DNA from: Camarhynchus parvulus
Lineage: Eukaryota > Chordata > Aves > Passeriformes > Thraupidae
Direction: 5' to 3'
Assembly: GCF_901933205.1 (NCBI RefSeq)
Contig: NC_044572.1
Location: 76,629,465 to 76,693,464 of the forward strand
DNA length: 64,000 nt
Below the pieces are notes generated by a model. That model was not told the origin of the DNA and ran no database searches. It saw only the letters and a program-made list of their open reading frames with translations. Below are positions 47,255 through 61,934 of this stretch, piece after piece. How positions within the stretch are numbered: the stretch's first letter is position 1; every line of letters starts with the position of its first letter. A program made the position numbers and the translations under genes.

Positions 47255-50200
47255 GAACTTAACAGCAATGTTCATTCCAGTAATAGCTATCACAAAATTC
47301 ACTTTTCCCCTCAATTCCCTCAGTTTATAAAACTGCACTTAGGAGCAGGTGTTTGCAGTTTAAGAGGAAAGACTCGAATCATGGGGAAAATAAAAGCTGT
47401 TCTTCACTTCATGTACACTAAACAGGAATCAACAGCAGAGGTGCAGAAATTGAAACTGAAACAAAAGTACCTTCGATCTATCTGAACAAGTCTTTAATGT
47501 TTCTAAATACAACAGATATCAGTACAACAAAAAACCTAATGTCCACTCTGGTTCTCACAAATGGAATCAGCCTGGTAATTGTACACATCAAGCAGACCAG
47601 CAGTTAATTAGATTTATAAAGGTAGTATACTAAGTTGATTCCACCCCCAGATAATAGCTTCTAAATAAGCATAACAAAAAATAGACTTCCCTACAACATG
47701 AAAATTTTTAAGTGCAGAGGACTCAAATGAAATAAAATGAAAAAGCTCCCAAAATAAATATAAAGAAAACATTACTAACATCAGAAACATCAGTTCCAAT
47801 ACTGAAAAGTGACATACAGCATCAGGTCTATAATAAGTAGAATTACTTCTGATCAGTTTAAAAATTAGAGTCTCTATCTTCAAGCTTCTTTATTTTTCTG
47901 AGACAAACATAATTTAAGAGCAGTCAGTCAGCTCCAGAAGGTATGGTAAAGGAATTAAAAGACACATGCAGATAATAAACAAAAGGATTCAGAACAAAAA
48001 CCCCGTACAGTAAAAAAACCCACGATACATGAAACAGGCTGTGCAGTCAGTGTCATAAGCAATACATCTCCCTTTGTCTGCAACTTACCTTTAAAAAGCC
48101 AGCGCCCATCCCAGCTTTGTGAGCATCTACAGACTGACCTTTACACACCTTGAAATAGAAGCAGTTTCCCACCAATATGGCTATGGAATATTCAGAAAAA
48201 ATATATTCTGCAGCAAAAGAGAAGCTGTCAAGTGGTGGAAATCAGAAATGACTTAATAAAATGCCGCTGTTTTATGTAATTAAATGTGAAGGCATGTGAA
48301 TGTAAAGCATCTCAGAAGAACCGCAAAAAATGAGATGATTAACAAATAGCATTTTATAGAGAGTTTTGAGTAAAGCACAATATTGTTTTTGGTTTATTTT
48401 TTTTTAAATTTGGGGTTTTTTTGGGGGGGAGCGGGTTCAGTTTCTTTCTTAATTATTTCACATAGCCTGGGCTTTATTTTCAGTTTGTTCCAAGTAGTAT
48501 TATGCAAAATCAAAGTCATGAAAATTCTTCAGTCTTTGATGCAAATTACTGCCTTAATGCTCAGCTTGTCATCTCTTAATGGCCTCACACAGAAATTTTA
48601 ACTGTAGCACAGAAATACCCGTGTTTGCTGTAAACCAGATGGCTTGAAAGAAAGTAGTTTATCCATGGCTGTCTGAACATACTTCCTGGGCAATTTAACC
48701 ACAGAATTTGTGCAGAGAATGCAGCTTCTCATTCTTGAGCTGGCTTCTTAGAAATGAAGGGAGATACCTCAAACACTGCACTGCCAACAGCTGCATGGAG
48801 AATTTCATAATGACAGAAAGGGCCTGGCACACATTGATTCCGTGTAGGTTCAGATTGGCATAAATTATTTAATACTGGCAGGTGCACTCCCAGAATTCCC
48901 TGAAGTGTTCAGAGACCAAAACACGGATGGCACCTTGCACTGGAAAATTTCATCTGCCTTCATTTAGACTGTACAAGTAATCTACAGTCTCAGCAACCTG
49001 GTCACTTAATATTACCATGTTGAAGGCCAATATTGAAGTGGTTTGATTAGAGTACTGTTCCAGTTTTAATTTATTCTGTGACCCAACAATGTGATCTCTG
49101 TTGGGGCGTTCAAAATATGTACTGCCAAAAAATTAATTACTACAGACTATTTAGTATATAATTTCATTATACTAAAAAAGATTTTGCCATTAATAATGTG
49201 GCTAAAACATAAAATAAGATAAAAAAGATAGGTTTATTTCCCAGTAGATAGGTTTCCTGTCAGCCAATAGGAAATTATATTCAGTTAGGGAACAAAATAA
49301 CGTTTTTTTTCCTACGTGAAACTCAATCCTTTTACGTGGAAAAATAAAGCATCAGTTTTTAAGTGATTTTGCGTCTCCTGTGGTGAAAAAAATTCACCTG
49401 CTGCTCAGTGTCCAGTTATTCATCCTGTCTTTTGATAACACTACAATTTTTGAGCACATCCAAAATAACACCAAGTACATGAGTGGGTAGAGAGGACTGT
49501 GGGAAGCAAAGGGAAATAACTAGCCAAAGAGAAAATTCAGGTCCAAAAACATACCAGCAATAGGAGTTAAATGGACTTCACAATCCTTCTTACAAATACT
49601 AGACTAGATACCTGCCTTATTTGTCCTAGCTTGACAAATAAACACTTTGGGACAACTACCATGAAATGAAAACTCAATGCTGTAGAGTATCTAGTCCTTT
49701 CACTTTAACAACCTAGGAAAAAATTATTTATAATACTGTCCCACATGGCACTTTTTCCTTGAAAACTGACATATATCAGAGACATCCTGAAAAATAATAC
49801 AGCTCTTACTGGGTTTACTACAAAGGTGTGCACTTCTTCTCCTGTTAGTGTAACATTAACAATTTATAACTTGCAATTCTGATGGAACTTTTGTCTTTAT
49901 TGTTCTCTTTCAATTCTTACTTTTGCATTTGTGCCATTTTTTGACCATTTAAAATCTTAAGCAGTTATTCCTCTCGAACAATAATTTTGCCTTTAGTAAT
50001 ATGTGTAAACAGCCTTTCCCTCTTATAAAAGGAGGAACCTTTAACATAATTCCAAAACATTTATTGAAAGAGAGAGGCAGCAAACAAGATTCAGTTATGA
50101 AATGATCACTTTTAGGCTGAGTTTAGTAGTCCTTAACACACTTTTGAAATCATGTAAAAGGTGCGTTGGGAAGAAACATCTTTTTTTTTCCAGGAAAAAA

Positions 50201-52659
50201 TGACAGTTTATAAGGATGAGGAAGTTGATGAGGAAGTTTAACAATCACTCCATTAAGCCCATAGCCCCTTCCATGAAGTATCAGACTTTCTACATCTATC
50301 TTAATGAAGTATAATGTTCCAGGTATCTTAATGAGTTTTTATTAGTCAGCTGAACTTTAATGCTTAAAAAAAACATGTTTTATTTTGTGTTGGTAAAGAC
50401 CATATAAAACAGCTCAACTATTGTGTGTAAGCCAAAGCAAATAAATGGCGTCATATAAATATCATTCCATGTTTGAAAGACTTATGAAATACTTTAGGAT
50501 TACTGTGACTATTCTTCTCATTTCTAATACACATATATGCATATAATACATCTGGAACATAGACAAGATTATATTTCAACCCTCCCACTTCAGTAGGAAA
50601 AACTTCAGGCATGACCCTAGTTCATTTTATCTTCCAGAGTTTATACTACCAAATAGCAGACAAATTGCTACAGAGACCACTCAAGTAATGTCAAATTTCT
50701 ATTCCACAAGGCAGAGTAAAAAGACAGATATATAAAAGCACTTCCTATATATGGAATTTGTATGCAAAATTAAACATTTTTTCCTATTGTTCTTTCTGAC
50801 CTAGACCCACCAGCTGCCGCAGCATCCTTACTCTAAACAGTGCAAATGACTGAAAATTTCAGTCAAGCCACACAGTTCCATTTCATTCTTCCAGTCACTG
50901 CATGTCTGAGAACATTGACAGCTATACCTTGAAGGCCTATAAACATCCTTATAAAAGTTAGGAAAAAGAGAATTAGGTTGAATGATATCTGAAACTTAAT
51001 GTGCTATTAATGTGCTAAGAATATGAGACACTTCATCATGTACAGGTTAATACTGGGAACAGAGCTTCTGGATGATAGTCAACTTTCTTCAGCGACACAG
51101 GCAGTCCTTTATAAATTAACCGCTCAATGTACATTCTAAACTAATTCATCTGTTCTGGCAGGTAAGATATGACTCCTTAAAAGTCACTTTGCTTAAAATA
51201 TTATAGCAAAAGATGGATAAGACAAAGTGAATTTATGAGATCATTTAGCATAAAGTATGTCTTTTTTTATAAGAACAAAAAAAAACCCCAATAAACTTAC
51301 TTACATCTCAAAATAGATAAAGTACTCTCTTTGTCATTTTGATGTCAGTTTTGTCAATTGAACTTGAAAGACCTGCAGTTAAATGCAATGAAGGCTACAA
51401 CCATCACTCTGAAGCAGGTAACAGAGAAAGTTTGTTTCCTTGAAGTAAACTTTAATGATAGCTGCTTTGAGGACAAGTCTCAGTTTTTTCTTCTGATGAT
51501 ATATTCTACTCAAACAAGGAAAGACAGTTCATAATTGCTACTTGCAACTCAATAAGGACATATTCATTCCTTAGCCTCTTCAGATAATATTTCAACTTCA
51601 ATCACAGCAAGTAGGATCAATATGACAGATTTTTCTTAGCAAGTAGTAGAAGATGACTGTCTGTGACCAGAAGAGTGCTTACATTCTGAGGCAAGAGGCT
51701 TGGGGTTTTGAAATACATAACTTGTTGACATAAACTGGTTTTAAACTAATGAACGGACAGAACTGGACATAGAATTATACACAATTATTCCTGTGGGAGA
51801 AAAAAGATAAAAAGTCATAACAGAATGGTAAAGAATGTGAATGTGGCTATAAGACAACAGTTCAAATATAGATTTTAAAATAGATTTCCAAAAGCAGGGA
51901 AAAAAAAAAGAAGCTAGACCATGTTTTAGTATTGTCTAATGTTTTTCATTACAGGATTTTATTTTGTTTGGTAATGGCTTTGACATGTTTTGGCCCTTCA
52001 GTTTATATTGACTAAGCTAAATTGGGGCAGCCAGGGGAAGAAGGGTCAGGTGTAGGTCTGTGAAGGAAAGAGGGGCACTCATCTTCATTCATTTGTTAGA
52101 ATTCAGGTTTTTAAGAACAAGGTTGAGTGGGGGGGAACAAGAACGAAGATTGATAAATACTGAAAGATGTCCATTAGAATAAATCTGGCTTTTGGTATAG
52201 GGACTGCAGTTTAGCCTTTGAACTTGTGTTAATGTCATCTGAAATCCCCATGTTCATTACAAATGTATACATTTGGAAACCATTAAGACTTGCTTAAGTT
52301 GAGAAACAAAGAATTGCTGAAAATTTTCTCTTCCTGAGTCTGTCCTGCTTTATCTGTTGGCCTACAGACCAGTGGTTAATGGACTGACCATGTAACTCCA
52401 TACACTCCAGCCCCAGAGAGCAGGAAGGAGTGAGTGTTGCAGACCTGTAGAGCTGAAACTGAGACCCAAGGTGCAGACTTGTCTTTGTCTTAATGTCCAT
52501 TAATTATAACTCAGGCTGATTTAGAGGGAACTGTTTTACAATAGAAGTGCTTTGAGCATTCTGATAATGTAGATAAATATTAATAAAACATTGTATGAGA
52601 AATTAAATGGTGTCATTCCCAAGCAAAGAGCTCACAGAACAGAACAGAACTTAATAATT
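47255..52659. other. Gene-free stretch of 5.4 kb
   Basis: AT-rich DNA without recognised genes or repeats. The frames at 47614-47883 and 52294-52500 show no domain. Stretches such as 48230-48330 and 48940-49130 have the mixed, non-repetitive look of possible conserved noncoding elements, but that cannot be shown from one sequence. Confidence 0.5.
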
Positions 52660-53115
52660 CCAGGGAAGACCTACAAATATCAAATATTAAATAGTCCAAC
52701 TGCCTGACACTTCAGGGCTGACCAGCATACATTACTTAGGGGTGCCTCTTCAACAAGTGCCTCTTCTACACTGACAGTCTTGGGGCAGCAGTCACCTCTC
52801 CAGGAATCCTGTTCCAGCGGCTGACGACCCCCTAGGTAAAGAAATGTTTCCTACACTCTAATCTGAACCTCTGATCTCAACCTCCCCTTTCTGAGCCATT
52901 GCCATGTGTCCTGCTGCTGGATACCAGGGAGAAGAGCTAAGCACCTCCATCTCCCCTTCCTCTCGTCTGGAAGCTACAGAGAGCAAAGTGCCCCCATCAG
53001 CCTCCTTCTCCTCACACTAGACAAGCTCAGAGTCATCAGCTGCTCCTCATAGAACATTTTTTTCAGCCCTTTCACCAGCTCTGTTGCCCTCCTCAGGATG
53101 CAATTTTTCAGGCAT
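52660..53115 (-). mobile_element. CR1 LINE, 3' part, reverse orientation
   Basis: It reads as the reverse complement of CR1. It shows GGGGCAGCAGTCACCTCTCC, then CAGGAATCCTGTTCCAG, then 'gtaaagaaatgtttcctac', then GAGCCATTGCCATGTGTCC, then CACCAGCTCTGTTGCCCTCC. The minus-strand frame at 52974-53282 crosses its edge and is not a gene. Confidence 0.87.
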
Positions 53116-53195
53116 AATTGGTAGAGATATTGGGAATGTTTTACTGGGTTAAGCAAGCACTTGCAAGACATTATATACAATATTAGGGGCAGGAT

Positions 53196-54170
53196 TGTAC
53201 TGGTTTTGGCTGGGATAGAGTTAGTTTTCTTCATACAGCTGATATAGTAGTGGTTTGGCTTTGTCAGTGATTTTGCTGCCACATTGACATTTTAGCTGTT
53301 ACTGAGCTGTGTTTACAGACCATCAACATAATTTTTGGTTTCCCATGTTGCCCCATCATAGAGCAGGCTGGGAGTGTGCAAGAAGTTAGAAGAGTACACA
53401 GCTGGGACATGTGGTCCTTTGTTCCATCTGCCTGTCCAGCTGGGCACACGTTGCAGCTTAGTTGGTACAGGGAACCCCAGCAGGGACCTGGGCCAAAGAC
53501 TCTAGCTGAGCCTGTGGGGTGATGCTGGGGGTTGAGGAGTTCATCTCCACAGAGCCTCTGTGTTGATCCTGAGCCCTTCATCCTCCCTGAGGCTCAATAC
53601 CTGCTCCTGCAGCCCCATGCCCTGGTGAGCCAGCCAAGGATATTGTCACACTCTGCCCCACCCTGAGGGACACTCCCAACACTCAGTAGCCACTTTGTAC
53701 CTCAGATGCCCACCTGGCTCCATCTGGTTTGCTGAAGAGGCTACAAACATGCCTTTTCTCTCCCTTAGGAGAATTGCATTGTTTTAGGATCATGCTTCAG
53801 TACTTCCATTTATGCAGACAGGCTTTATTCCAGGGATATCACACGCCAAATGGCATCATGCTCATCAATAAAAGCTGGAAAAAGAAGGAAGGGGGGTATA
53901 TTAAGAGTTACGGCATGTGCCTCCTTAATTAACTGATATGGATTATAAAGCCCTGCTATTTTGGGGTTATATGATGATGTGAAGTAGTGAATAAATTCCT
54001 TATTTTGCTTTGATGCACACACAGCTTTTGCTTTCCTTATTAAATACTATCTTTACCTTAACCCAAAAGTTCTCCCATTTACCCTTCCCATTCTCTCCCA
54101 CATCCTACAGCAGGAGGAGTGAGCAAGCAGCTGTGTGGGTTTTAACTGCCAGAGGGATTAACCCACAACA
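53196..54170 (+). mobile_element. Long avian LTR (solo), about 975 bp
   Basis: It starts TGTACTGGTTTTGGCTGGGA and ends TTAACCCACAACA, giving TG...CA ends. I recognise both the start and the end as those of a common bird ERV LTR. The GTGAATAAATTCCTTATTTTG-like segment near 53985-54010 and the 'ttttgctttccttattaaatactatctttacc' stretch near 54026 fit its R/U5, with ATTAAA as polyadenylation signal. The middle part (about 53560-53800) is not what I expect for this LTR and may be a subfamily-specific U3 or a later insertion. I find no convincing target duplication. Open frames inside (53264-53581 and 53729-53932) are not genes. Confidence 0.75.
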
Positions 54171-56479
54171 CACATTAACATTTCAAAAATACTATCGCTA
54201 CTTTCTCTACTCCAGTCCCCTTTTCAGCTTCATTAGAATACCAGATAAATTCCCATACATTCTACACTTGCATAAAATCAATAATGAAAAGGAAGCTGGA
54301 AAGATATAAATTTATAGATCGAATCTAAGTATTTCAAGATGCTAGCTCTTACCTTAATAAATATGTATTGCACATGTAACATTCAAACTCAACTCTACAT
54401 TGCACAAAAAAAAATAAAAGAATGATAGTAATTATTATGCATGGAAATCAGTATCAAATCTAAGGATTTTTGCAGTGCTAGAGACAAATTTGCAATATTG
54501 CTCTTCCCTCATTTTTCTTAAGTGATTTTAAAACCAAAACAAAAGCAATCAAGTTCTGGAGGATTTAAAGTAAATATTCTATTTGATGGATTATCCTCCA
54601 TTGGATTATTTTATTTTAAGGAACATTTGAGTCACATTGCTTGCATTTTGTCAATCAGAGAGCCTCACTGCCAGTCAATAAAAACAATATTCGACGGTGA
54701 CTCAGGCAATATAAGTAGTTTGAGGCCCACTGGCATACTCCATTGCCAGTACGTCACTCACTCTTATGTAAATCCACAGAGAGAAGAAGCACATTACATG
54801 AACACACAGAGAGGAGATATATGAAAAAGGATGATTTAGAGTGCCTCTTCATTATGGAAAGTCACCTAGATTTAGAAAGGTAAAGAGTATGGAGTGTTGC
54901 CTAAATTTCATGCTACAGACAATTCAATATAATGTCTTTCAAATCCTATCAATAAAAAGAAAAAAAATATCTGGGAGTAAAATCTCAAGGAGGAGGAAAT
55001 TAAATAGAATTTAACCTCACTTATAAGTTATACACTCACAATGGTCATCTGAATATCTGAGAATAAAAATATCTGCTTCAAAGCTAACTCAGGAAAGTTA
55101 TCAGTTATAGGGTATTACCTTGGAGAAACCTACTTCTTTTTCCTTTTTGGGAAAAGAAAGATCAGGAGAAGGAGATGATCTTTTCATGATGTAATCACAA
55201 GAATAACTGAAACTGCAAGCATTTAAAAAGCCATCATAATCAATAAGAATTCCTCATTTGTCTCCAGAAAGTTTTAGAACACACATCACTGTCGACAAAA
55301 AATCATGAAATGGTGGCAAATGTGCAATTCTGAGAATGTCATGGATGCTGTGAAAGCAAAATATGCATGCACTGTTTTTTCTTCATTGCCTTTGGCCAAT
55401 CTTAAATAAAATCTTTTGCCTCACCTTTAATCCCTGCTGTCTAGAAAGCAGTTTAGGGATCAGAACTGCTTTACTCTTTTATTGGGATATATCCTAAAGA
55501 AAAATCTAGGTACTTCAAAGAAAGAAAGCTCTCATAAATGTGTCACAGAATGAACTACCTGAATAACGAGGAAAACGAAGAGAGAGACAATAAATACATT
55601 TTGCTGTGCTGGAAACTAAAGCAGTTTAGACAACATCACAATGGCATTTTCTACAATGGCATTTTCTGCAATCAATGTGCAGAAAACCCTTTTTGACATC
55701 ATGCAGTCACTTAATGCCATGAAAACAAAAAATCTAGCATGCCATTTATAGATCCATCTTGAATACATTCTAGCTATGGCTCGATTGATATGACTTCTGG
55801 AACTACACAGTTTTGCCAGTTTGCTGATTGCAGTGAATGCTCAGTCTGTACCTTTCCTAAAGTTTAAGCTTCAGGGCGCAGGATTTCCCCATGGACTGGC
55901 TGAGCAGTAAGAGGAAAATTTAGAATTCACACCTTAAACTTTGCAACCAAAGAGTTACTTTGTACCCTCCTTCAGATATACTGGAGTGCATTAGTAATTT
56001 CAGCACTGCTAACGAAGCAACAAATTGATGAAAGGTTAGCTCCAGCTGGTTTTGATATTCCAGTAAACAATTCAACTTTTAAGCCAAGAAGGATGGTGGG
56101 AAATAGTTTTCACAGTCTATTTTTTGGCCAAGTATGAGACTGGTCATAAACTGCCACTTAAAATGTTGGAGGTTTGTTGCAAGTTTGGCATTTCTCTTCT
56201 TTCCCAGCATTCTTGACTAATTCAGCATTGCAATAGCAAACAGCAGGGACTGCCAAAAGCTGAACTCAGTGTATAAAAACTTAGCAAATAAATAACCTTA
56301 AAGCCTTTTGGCTATGACAGGGTAACAATAAGGATGAAGCAGATTTTAAATGTTTTGTGTGCAGCCATAGAATAAATATTTTATTCACAAGTGAGCTGCT
56401 GGATCATTTCGATTAAATATTTATGGACTAGAAAGTCTCGATCTAGCAGATTTACTCCAGCATTCTGTTCATCTTTTGA
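54171..56479. other. Gene-free AT-rich stretch
   Basis: Nothing recognised apart from a short tandem copy of CAATGGCATTTTCT at about 55640-55670. The frames at 54010-54309 and 54522-54824 have no domain. Confidence 0.5.
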
Positions 56480-56765
56480 GGGAGTAGAGCTCTTGCTTCG
56501 TGTCCCTCCACTGGACCTGCTTCAACAGGTCCATGTCTTTCCTGTACTGAAGACCCCAGAGCTGGATGCAGCACTTCTGGTGGGGAGTCACCAGAGTGGG
56601 TTAGAGGGGCAGAATCCCTTCCCTTCCCCTGCTGGTCATTCCCAGGGTACCGTTGGCTCTCCTGGGCTGTGGGCGTATCTTGATAGGTCATGTTGAGCTT
56701 TTGTCAACAAATACCCTCAACTCTTTCTGCTCAGGTTTGCTCCCAATATATTTGCCCTCTGTGAA
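56480..56765 (-). mobile_element. CR1 LINE, internal 3' segment, reverse orientation
   Basis: Reverse-complement CR1 phrases appear in order: TCCACTGGACCTGCTTCAAC, AGACCCCAGAGCTGGATGCA, GGTGGGGAGTCACCAGAGTG, AGAGGGGCAGAATCCCTTCC, and 'cctgggctgtgggcgtatcttg'. The plus frame at 56391-56696 is antisense to the element. No 3' tail is present, so the copy is internally truncated or fragmented. Confidence 0.88.
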
Positions 56766-57387
56766 GAAATATGCTTAATAAGGGGGAAAGAACAACATTT
56801 TTCAGCTTTAATTAAAATATTTATGGACTTCTTTGATCATTAAAGTTGTTTAGAAATGTTTTAAATGCCTTCATGACTTATCTGTTTTTCATAAGGAGGA
56901 AAAATTATGGCTATTTATTAAAAACTATAACACATTTTAAATGCTGCTTATGGCCCTTTATTCAATTCTAGGAGAATCTAATTGATTCTTTGGCTTATTT
57001 TCTTATCGATCCTCTTCAAAGGCCTGTATTTCTATTAAGGAAAGAAGTCTATCCATGATAATTAAACTTGCCGCATACTAAACAGTTTTATCTCTGCCTT
57101 AATACAGTTTTTCCTTCCTAAAAGCTGTAAGAGATAAGCACCTCTGAAGTTTATGTGTAGTTCAAATAAAAAATAAGGTAGCTAAATGAAATGAGCTGAA
57201 TAAATGGAAAGAAATCTACTATGAAATTAAGATATAAATTGTAACTATGGAAACAGTCTTTGTAATTAAGAATGATTTAGAGAGGCATAGAAGATGTTTA
57301 ATCAATAGGTAAATTAACTGATGATTTTTTTAGAAAGGTAATAGAATCCAATAAAATCCTTTAAAACTTTCTTAGTGGCCTACAATA
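56766..57387. other. Unassigned AT-rich stretch
   Basis: Nothing recognised. Confidence 0.5.
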
Positions 57388-57413
57388 AAACAAACAAACA
57401 AACAAACAAACAA
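57388..57413. repeat. (CAAA)n microsatellite
   Basis: Six CAAA units in a row. Confidence 0.9.
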
Positions 57414-60400
57414 ATGACCTCCAGAACCTATTTGCAATTTTTCACCAGTACAGGGTTAAAAAACCGGCCTTATTTTTACAATATTTTCAATATGTGTCTT
57501 AAACCCATATTACAAATTGAACCACAATTCTCTTTTGATATTTATGTCAGCATTAATACATGGATCCTCACACACTTTTCAGCGATTCTACTAAATTTCA
57601 CTGAGGTGTGGTAAATCATTTTATAAAGGAAAACAGTAATACAGAAAAGTAATATTGCTTTCAAAAAATGAGATGAGAGGGAAAACATAAAATATTCCAG
57701 CTCAGCCAGAATGTGAGAGGCACAGTTGAGAAAGGCATTTTGTTTCTAGACTAGTCATGTGGTCTAGGTCATGAACTGGGATGCAAAATGATATGAAATA
57801 ACACTTAATGCAGAGGGCCTATTTGAATTTATTCTGAAAGAAGCAGCAGAACTCCAAAGTGAACTGCAGACATGAGTTGGAGCTGGTCTGGGCTTTACAC
57901 CACAGTAATGATAAAACAGTGACTTCTCAATAAATTTGTTTTAACTACTTGCTTTTAACACACTTTCTTGTACTCTCTGTGTGTTCTGCTGTTTTATTCA
58001 ATAATACTTCAGCACAAGACACTCCAACCAAAAACACATCCTTGTAACTTAAACTAAGCTGTCTGAGGTGCCAGAGCCAGTGTAGCCTTATAACCTTTAA
58101 GACCATACTACTAAATCTTTACTCAGTACAAGACGTCTTCACTTCTTTGCATGTGTTTTGTTATGTATAGGCTTGTAAATTACAGACTAAGTTTTTAGCT
58201 CATCCTTTAAGGCTTTATTTCAGATATGTTTTAATCACCTATTGGTAAGACAGCAGATTTCTGTGGCACTACAAAGTTGTGCAAGGAAAACCAAAATGGA
58301 AGACCTATGTTTTGCTAATACATATTAATTTTCTGTTGTGCATAAAGCAATTGACCTATGCCTGATTTTCACAAATATATCAGATGTAGTCAAAGAAGTA
58401 CAGACCTCCTATGCACACTTGTTATATCTCCATACTAGTATTTCATGCATCTATTAAAAATGTTGTTATCAGTAAAACTGCAGCCATCCTGAAGAGTCTA
58501 AGTTCATACTGTAGTGTTACAGCATTTCCAAAACGTTATGTTGACAAGGTCCGATATAAAACCACAGTTAACCTTACAAATACATAGGGGTAAGTTACAG
58601 ATAGAAAGCATATCTTAATAAAATCATAGTTAAAAATGAGAGAACAGGTACCTTGTAATTATGAAGTGCATTCTACCTATTTATTCATCATATTACCAGT
58701 TACTTCAAAATGCCAACATTAACTGATTCCGTGGCAGAGAAGAAAAATCACCTTTGTAGTTCGGTTTTTATTCTTTCTCTCAAGGTTGAACTTCAGTTGT
58801 CACTATCAGAAAAAAATCTCCAAAACAAACAGATAATGCTTAACTAGGCCTCAAAGATTTTTAATCCGTTGTATTTTAATACTGGTGTATGTTACATTGT
58901 ATTTCATTCCCTCTTCTACTGAACTTAAAAAAAAAGAAAAGAAAAAAACTTGGCAAAGTTCAAAGTTTGATCAAGTTAACCAAAATTTAAGTTATTAAGT
59001 TATTAATTATTATTAATTTAAGTTATTAAGTGCAGCTTTTGTGGTTTTTTTGTTATTTTTTTCTTTAAGACGGGCATCTCCTAGAAACTACTTAAAGAGT
59101 AATTATGTGACGCAAGGTGGCAAAGAACCTTTCCTGTGTATTCCCGGGTCAGTTTTATCTATTATTCAGCTGCTCCAGTTGCAGAAAGTAGTGGAGGCAC
59201 TAAAACATCTGACGACTAAAAATCTATGATTAAGCCTTAAAAGCCCACAAGCAAAGTGCTTAAGTTTGGTAAACAGTAGCACCTTTTGGCTCAGCCATCC
59301 CTCAAGAGCACTGGTAGAATGCAATGCCCACTGTCACAGACAGAAGAGGGAAAGGCTGCCCAAAAAATATCCTTAGCTCTTTATCCAGACCACCAGTATA
59401 AGGAAGATAACGATGTTAAAGTGCATCTTGGTTTCCTACCCAAAACCACCTGGAAATTTTTAGAAGGGGTAACATGGGAAGTCAAGGTAAATATGATGTT
59501 AGAAAAACTGCTGCTATTCCATATGGTAAAATAAAGGTATCCTGACTTCTGGAAATTAGGGTTAGTCCTAGTGAATGAAAAGCATGTGAGGGACACTGCT
59601 AATGTTTTTCCCAAATCAAGTTTGGGAAAGTGGAAATCTAGTTTTATCAAATCCAGTTTACCATCAGCCAAGATGGTAATAACATCAACACTGGTTTCAA
59701 AGCAAACACTGTGGAGTTTGATATCTTATTATTTGCTTAGCTACTTCTTCATTGTTTTCAACAACTGGACAGATACTATAACAACTTTTTTAAACTAAGA
59801 AGTGGTAGACAATGTTTTTCAACATTATTGAAGACAGCTTAGCTATTATGGTCTAACTTCTTGTAAATTTAAGACCTAGCCACAAAGAGTAGCAAGGCCA
59901 AGAACTCCACAACATGAAAAGAGAAATAAGACAAATTATTATTAAAAAATTTTTCAGAAGTCTAATGAAACAATAAGTCAGTTAACAAAATCCCACAAGC
60001 ACTATGTGTATAGAAAGACTGATTAGACAAGAAAAAGTAGAGTTGTGAAATTCTTTTATGAAGAGTCAAAGAAGAAGGATTTTCTCCACTTCTCCCTGGA
60101 GCTTTTCCCCAAGCTAAAGATGATGCTACCCTTTCTTCTACTCTTCTAAAGTGCATACTGTTGTCTGTGATAGACACTGAACAATTCTTTAATATGTTTG
60201 CAAACAGCAACATAAATAAAAATATTCCTCTGTTGTTTTTGAGATATTTATTAACTTGCTCCAAGCCATTCTGGATAATTTGACTAACAGACCTAGCAAT
60301 ACAGACTCACAGCTTCAGGGCCTGAGCAGCAATTGTCTGAGCCTTTCTTTTAAAAGCTTCCAAGACACTCCATAACAAGTGGGGTTTAGAGGGTGAGATA

Positions 60401-61934
60401 ATTTTCAAAGATAATGGATTTTCAGAGCAATTCATTAAACACCAAAGACTGAGACTATCAAAACCTAATGAGAGTGAAAAAGACTGAATAGAAAACCTGA
60501 AAATCAAGTCTACCTTCGATGACTGTGTAGAAAAACAGTGTGTTTTTTACCCAGTCCCCTCTGCTTGCAGCACACTCCCTCTGGTTACCACAGATAATGT
60601 GTTACTTACTACAAAACCATTTCCTTCACTCCTTCTGCAGGCTCCAAATTAGTCTGTTTGTCCATCTGAGATGAGCCTGCTCTGTTACTCTCAGGGAAAG
60701 GCACAAACACCTTTTCCAAAAGTTTTAGCTATGATGAAACATGTCTGACACTGACTTTTTTTTTGTCTTTTCCACCACTTTGCATAATTTAAGAGGGATG
60801 ACACTTCAGTTAACCAGAGCTAAATGATGTTTTTCATACTCTCCATCCTCATTTCTTTTCAACATGAATAGATCTAAACATCAATAAGATTTTTGAGTCT
60901 TCAAGGAAATGTTTGTGTTCAGTTCCAGATTTAAAATCTGTTACTCAGAGCTTCAGAAGTGTGTGCTTTACTGCATAAAATTTTTGATGCGGTAAAATAT
61001 TTAAGGAAGAGCAGCACTGTCAATTTAGGTTGTACTTTGCTAGGTACCATTAGTTTTGTGATATTTCTTATGCCATTCTGCAACTGAGAGGTTGGTTAGT
61101 CTAAAACTTCCACATAAACCCATAAATGTTCATAAAGATTTCTGCAAAGAAATGTACTCCTACTCACTTTAATTGACTATTCTATAGGCTTGCATGAATA
61201 GGATTTAATTCACACAGACACTTTGAGTATCCACATTGAAATCTGAAACCCATCTAGACTGTATTTTTACATTACTTGTCATTTACTCTGTTAAAGTATT
61301 TCCTTCAGCCATTTACTTAAAAAATAAAAAATGCTGGCTCAAAATAAATTATTTTATAGTGATGGTTTCCAATTTGGCAGTAACCTACACATCGAAAAGT
61401 AATATTTCTGCATTATCCATAGAACCTTTTACACTGGTAATATATTCATAACAGATGTAAAATCATGTTTTTCTCTTTTATCCACACCAATTCCTTTTTC
61501 CCTCTACTTATTACACAGTTTTGGTTTTTTTCCAACCTAAAACCTCAAAAACAACAATATCTTCCACAAATATTTATTTTCTGTGCAAACACATTTTTAC
61601 ATAAACAAATTTTTCTCTATTAAATAAACTAGCACCACCAGAAGTGCTTTTGTTGAACTTCTTTTGTCAATGATCATAAGCAGGAGGAAAGTTTAGCCAG
61701 CATCTAAAGCATTACACAGCTTTCATGAAAACTGGGGAGTAAAACAGGTAGCACAAATATGAAACATCTGCCTGGAGACAATGTCCTGCACTTCAGACTG
61801 AATATAGTGACATGTGCTTTATTTCCATTTTATCTCTTATACAACAACATATAGCAACAACATGCCAGATAGTTTGACACCTGTTCTGTCTTCTGAGAGT
61901 GTCTGAGATCCTACATGTTCCCTTTTCTATAAGG
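57414..61934. other. Gene-free stretch of 4.5 kb
   Basis: AT-rich DNA. Short frames at 59041-59229, 59286-59534 and 59571-59798 follow one another on the plus strand in a slightly less AT-rich patch. I recognise no protein in them and see no polyA tail or splice pattern that would mark a processed pseudogene. A TTATTAAG-type degenerate tandem lies at about 58990-59030. Confidence 0.45.

Noticed and set aside
53264..53581. 105-codon minus-strand frame
   Set aside because: Lies inside the forward LTR; no domain.
59041..59798. Successive plus-strand frames as a possible processed pseudogene
   Set aside because: No recognised protein, no A-tail, no flanking duplication seen.
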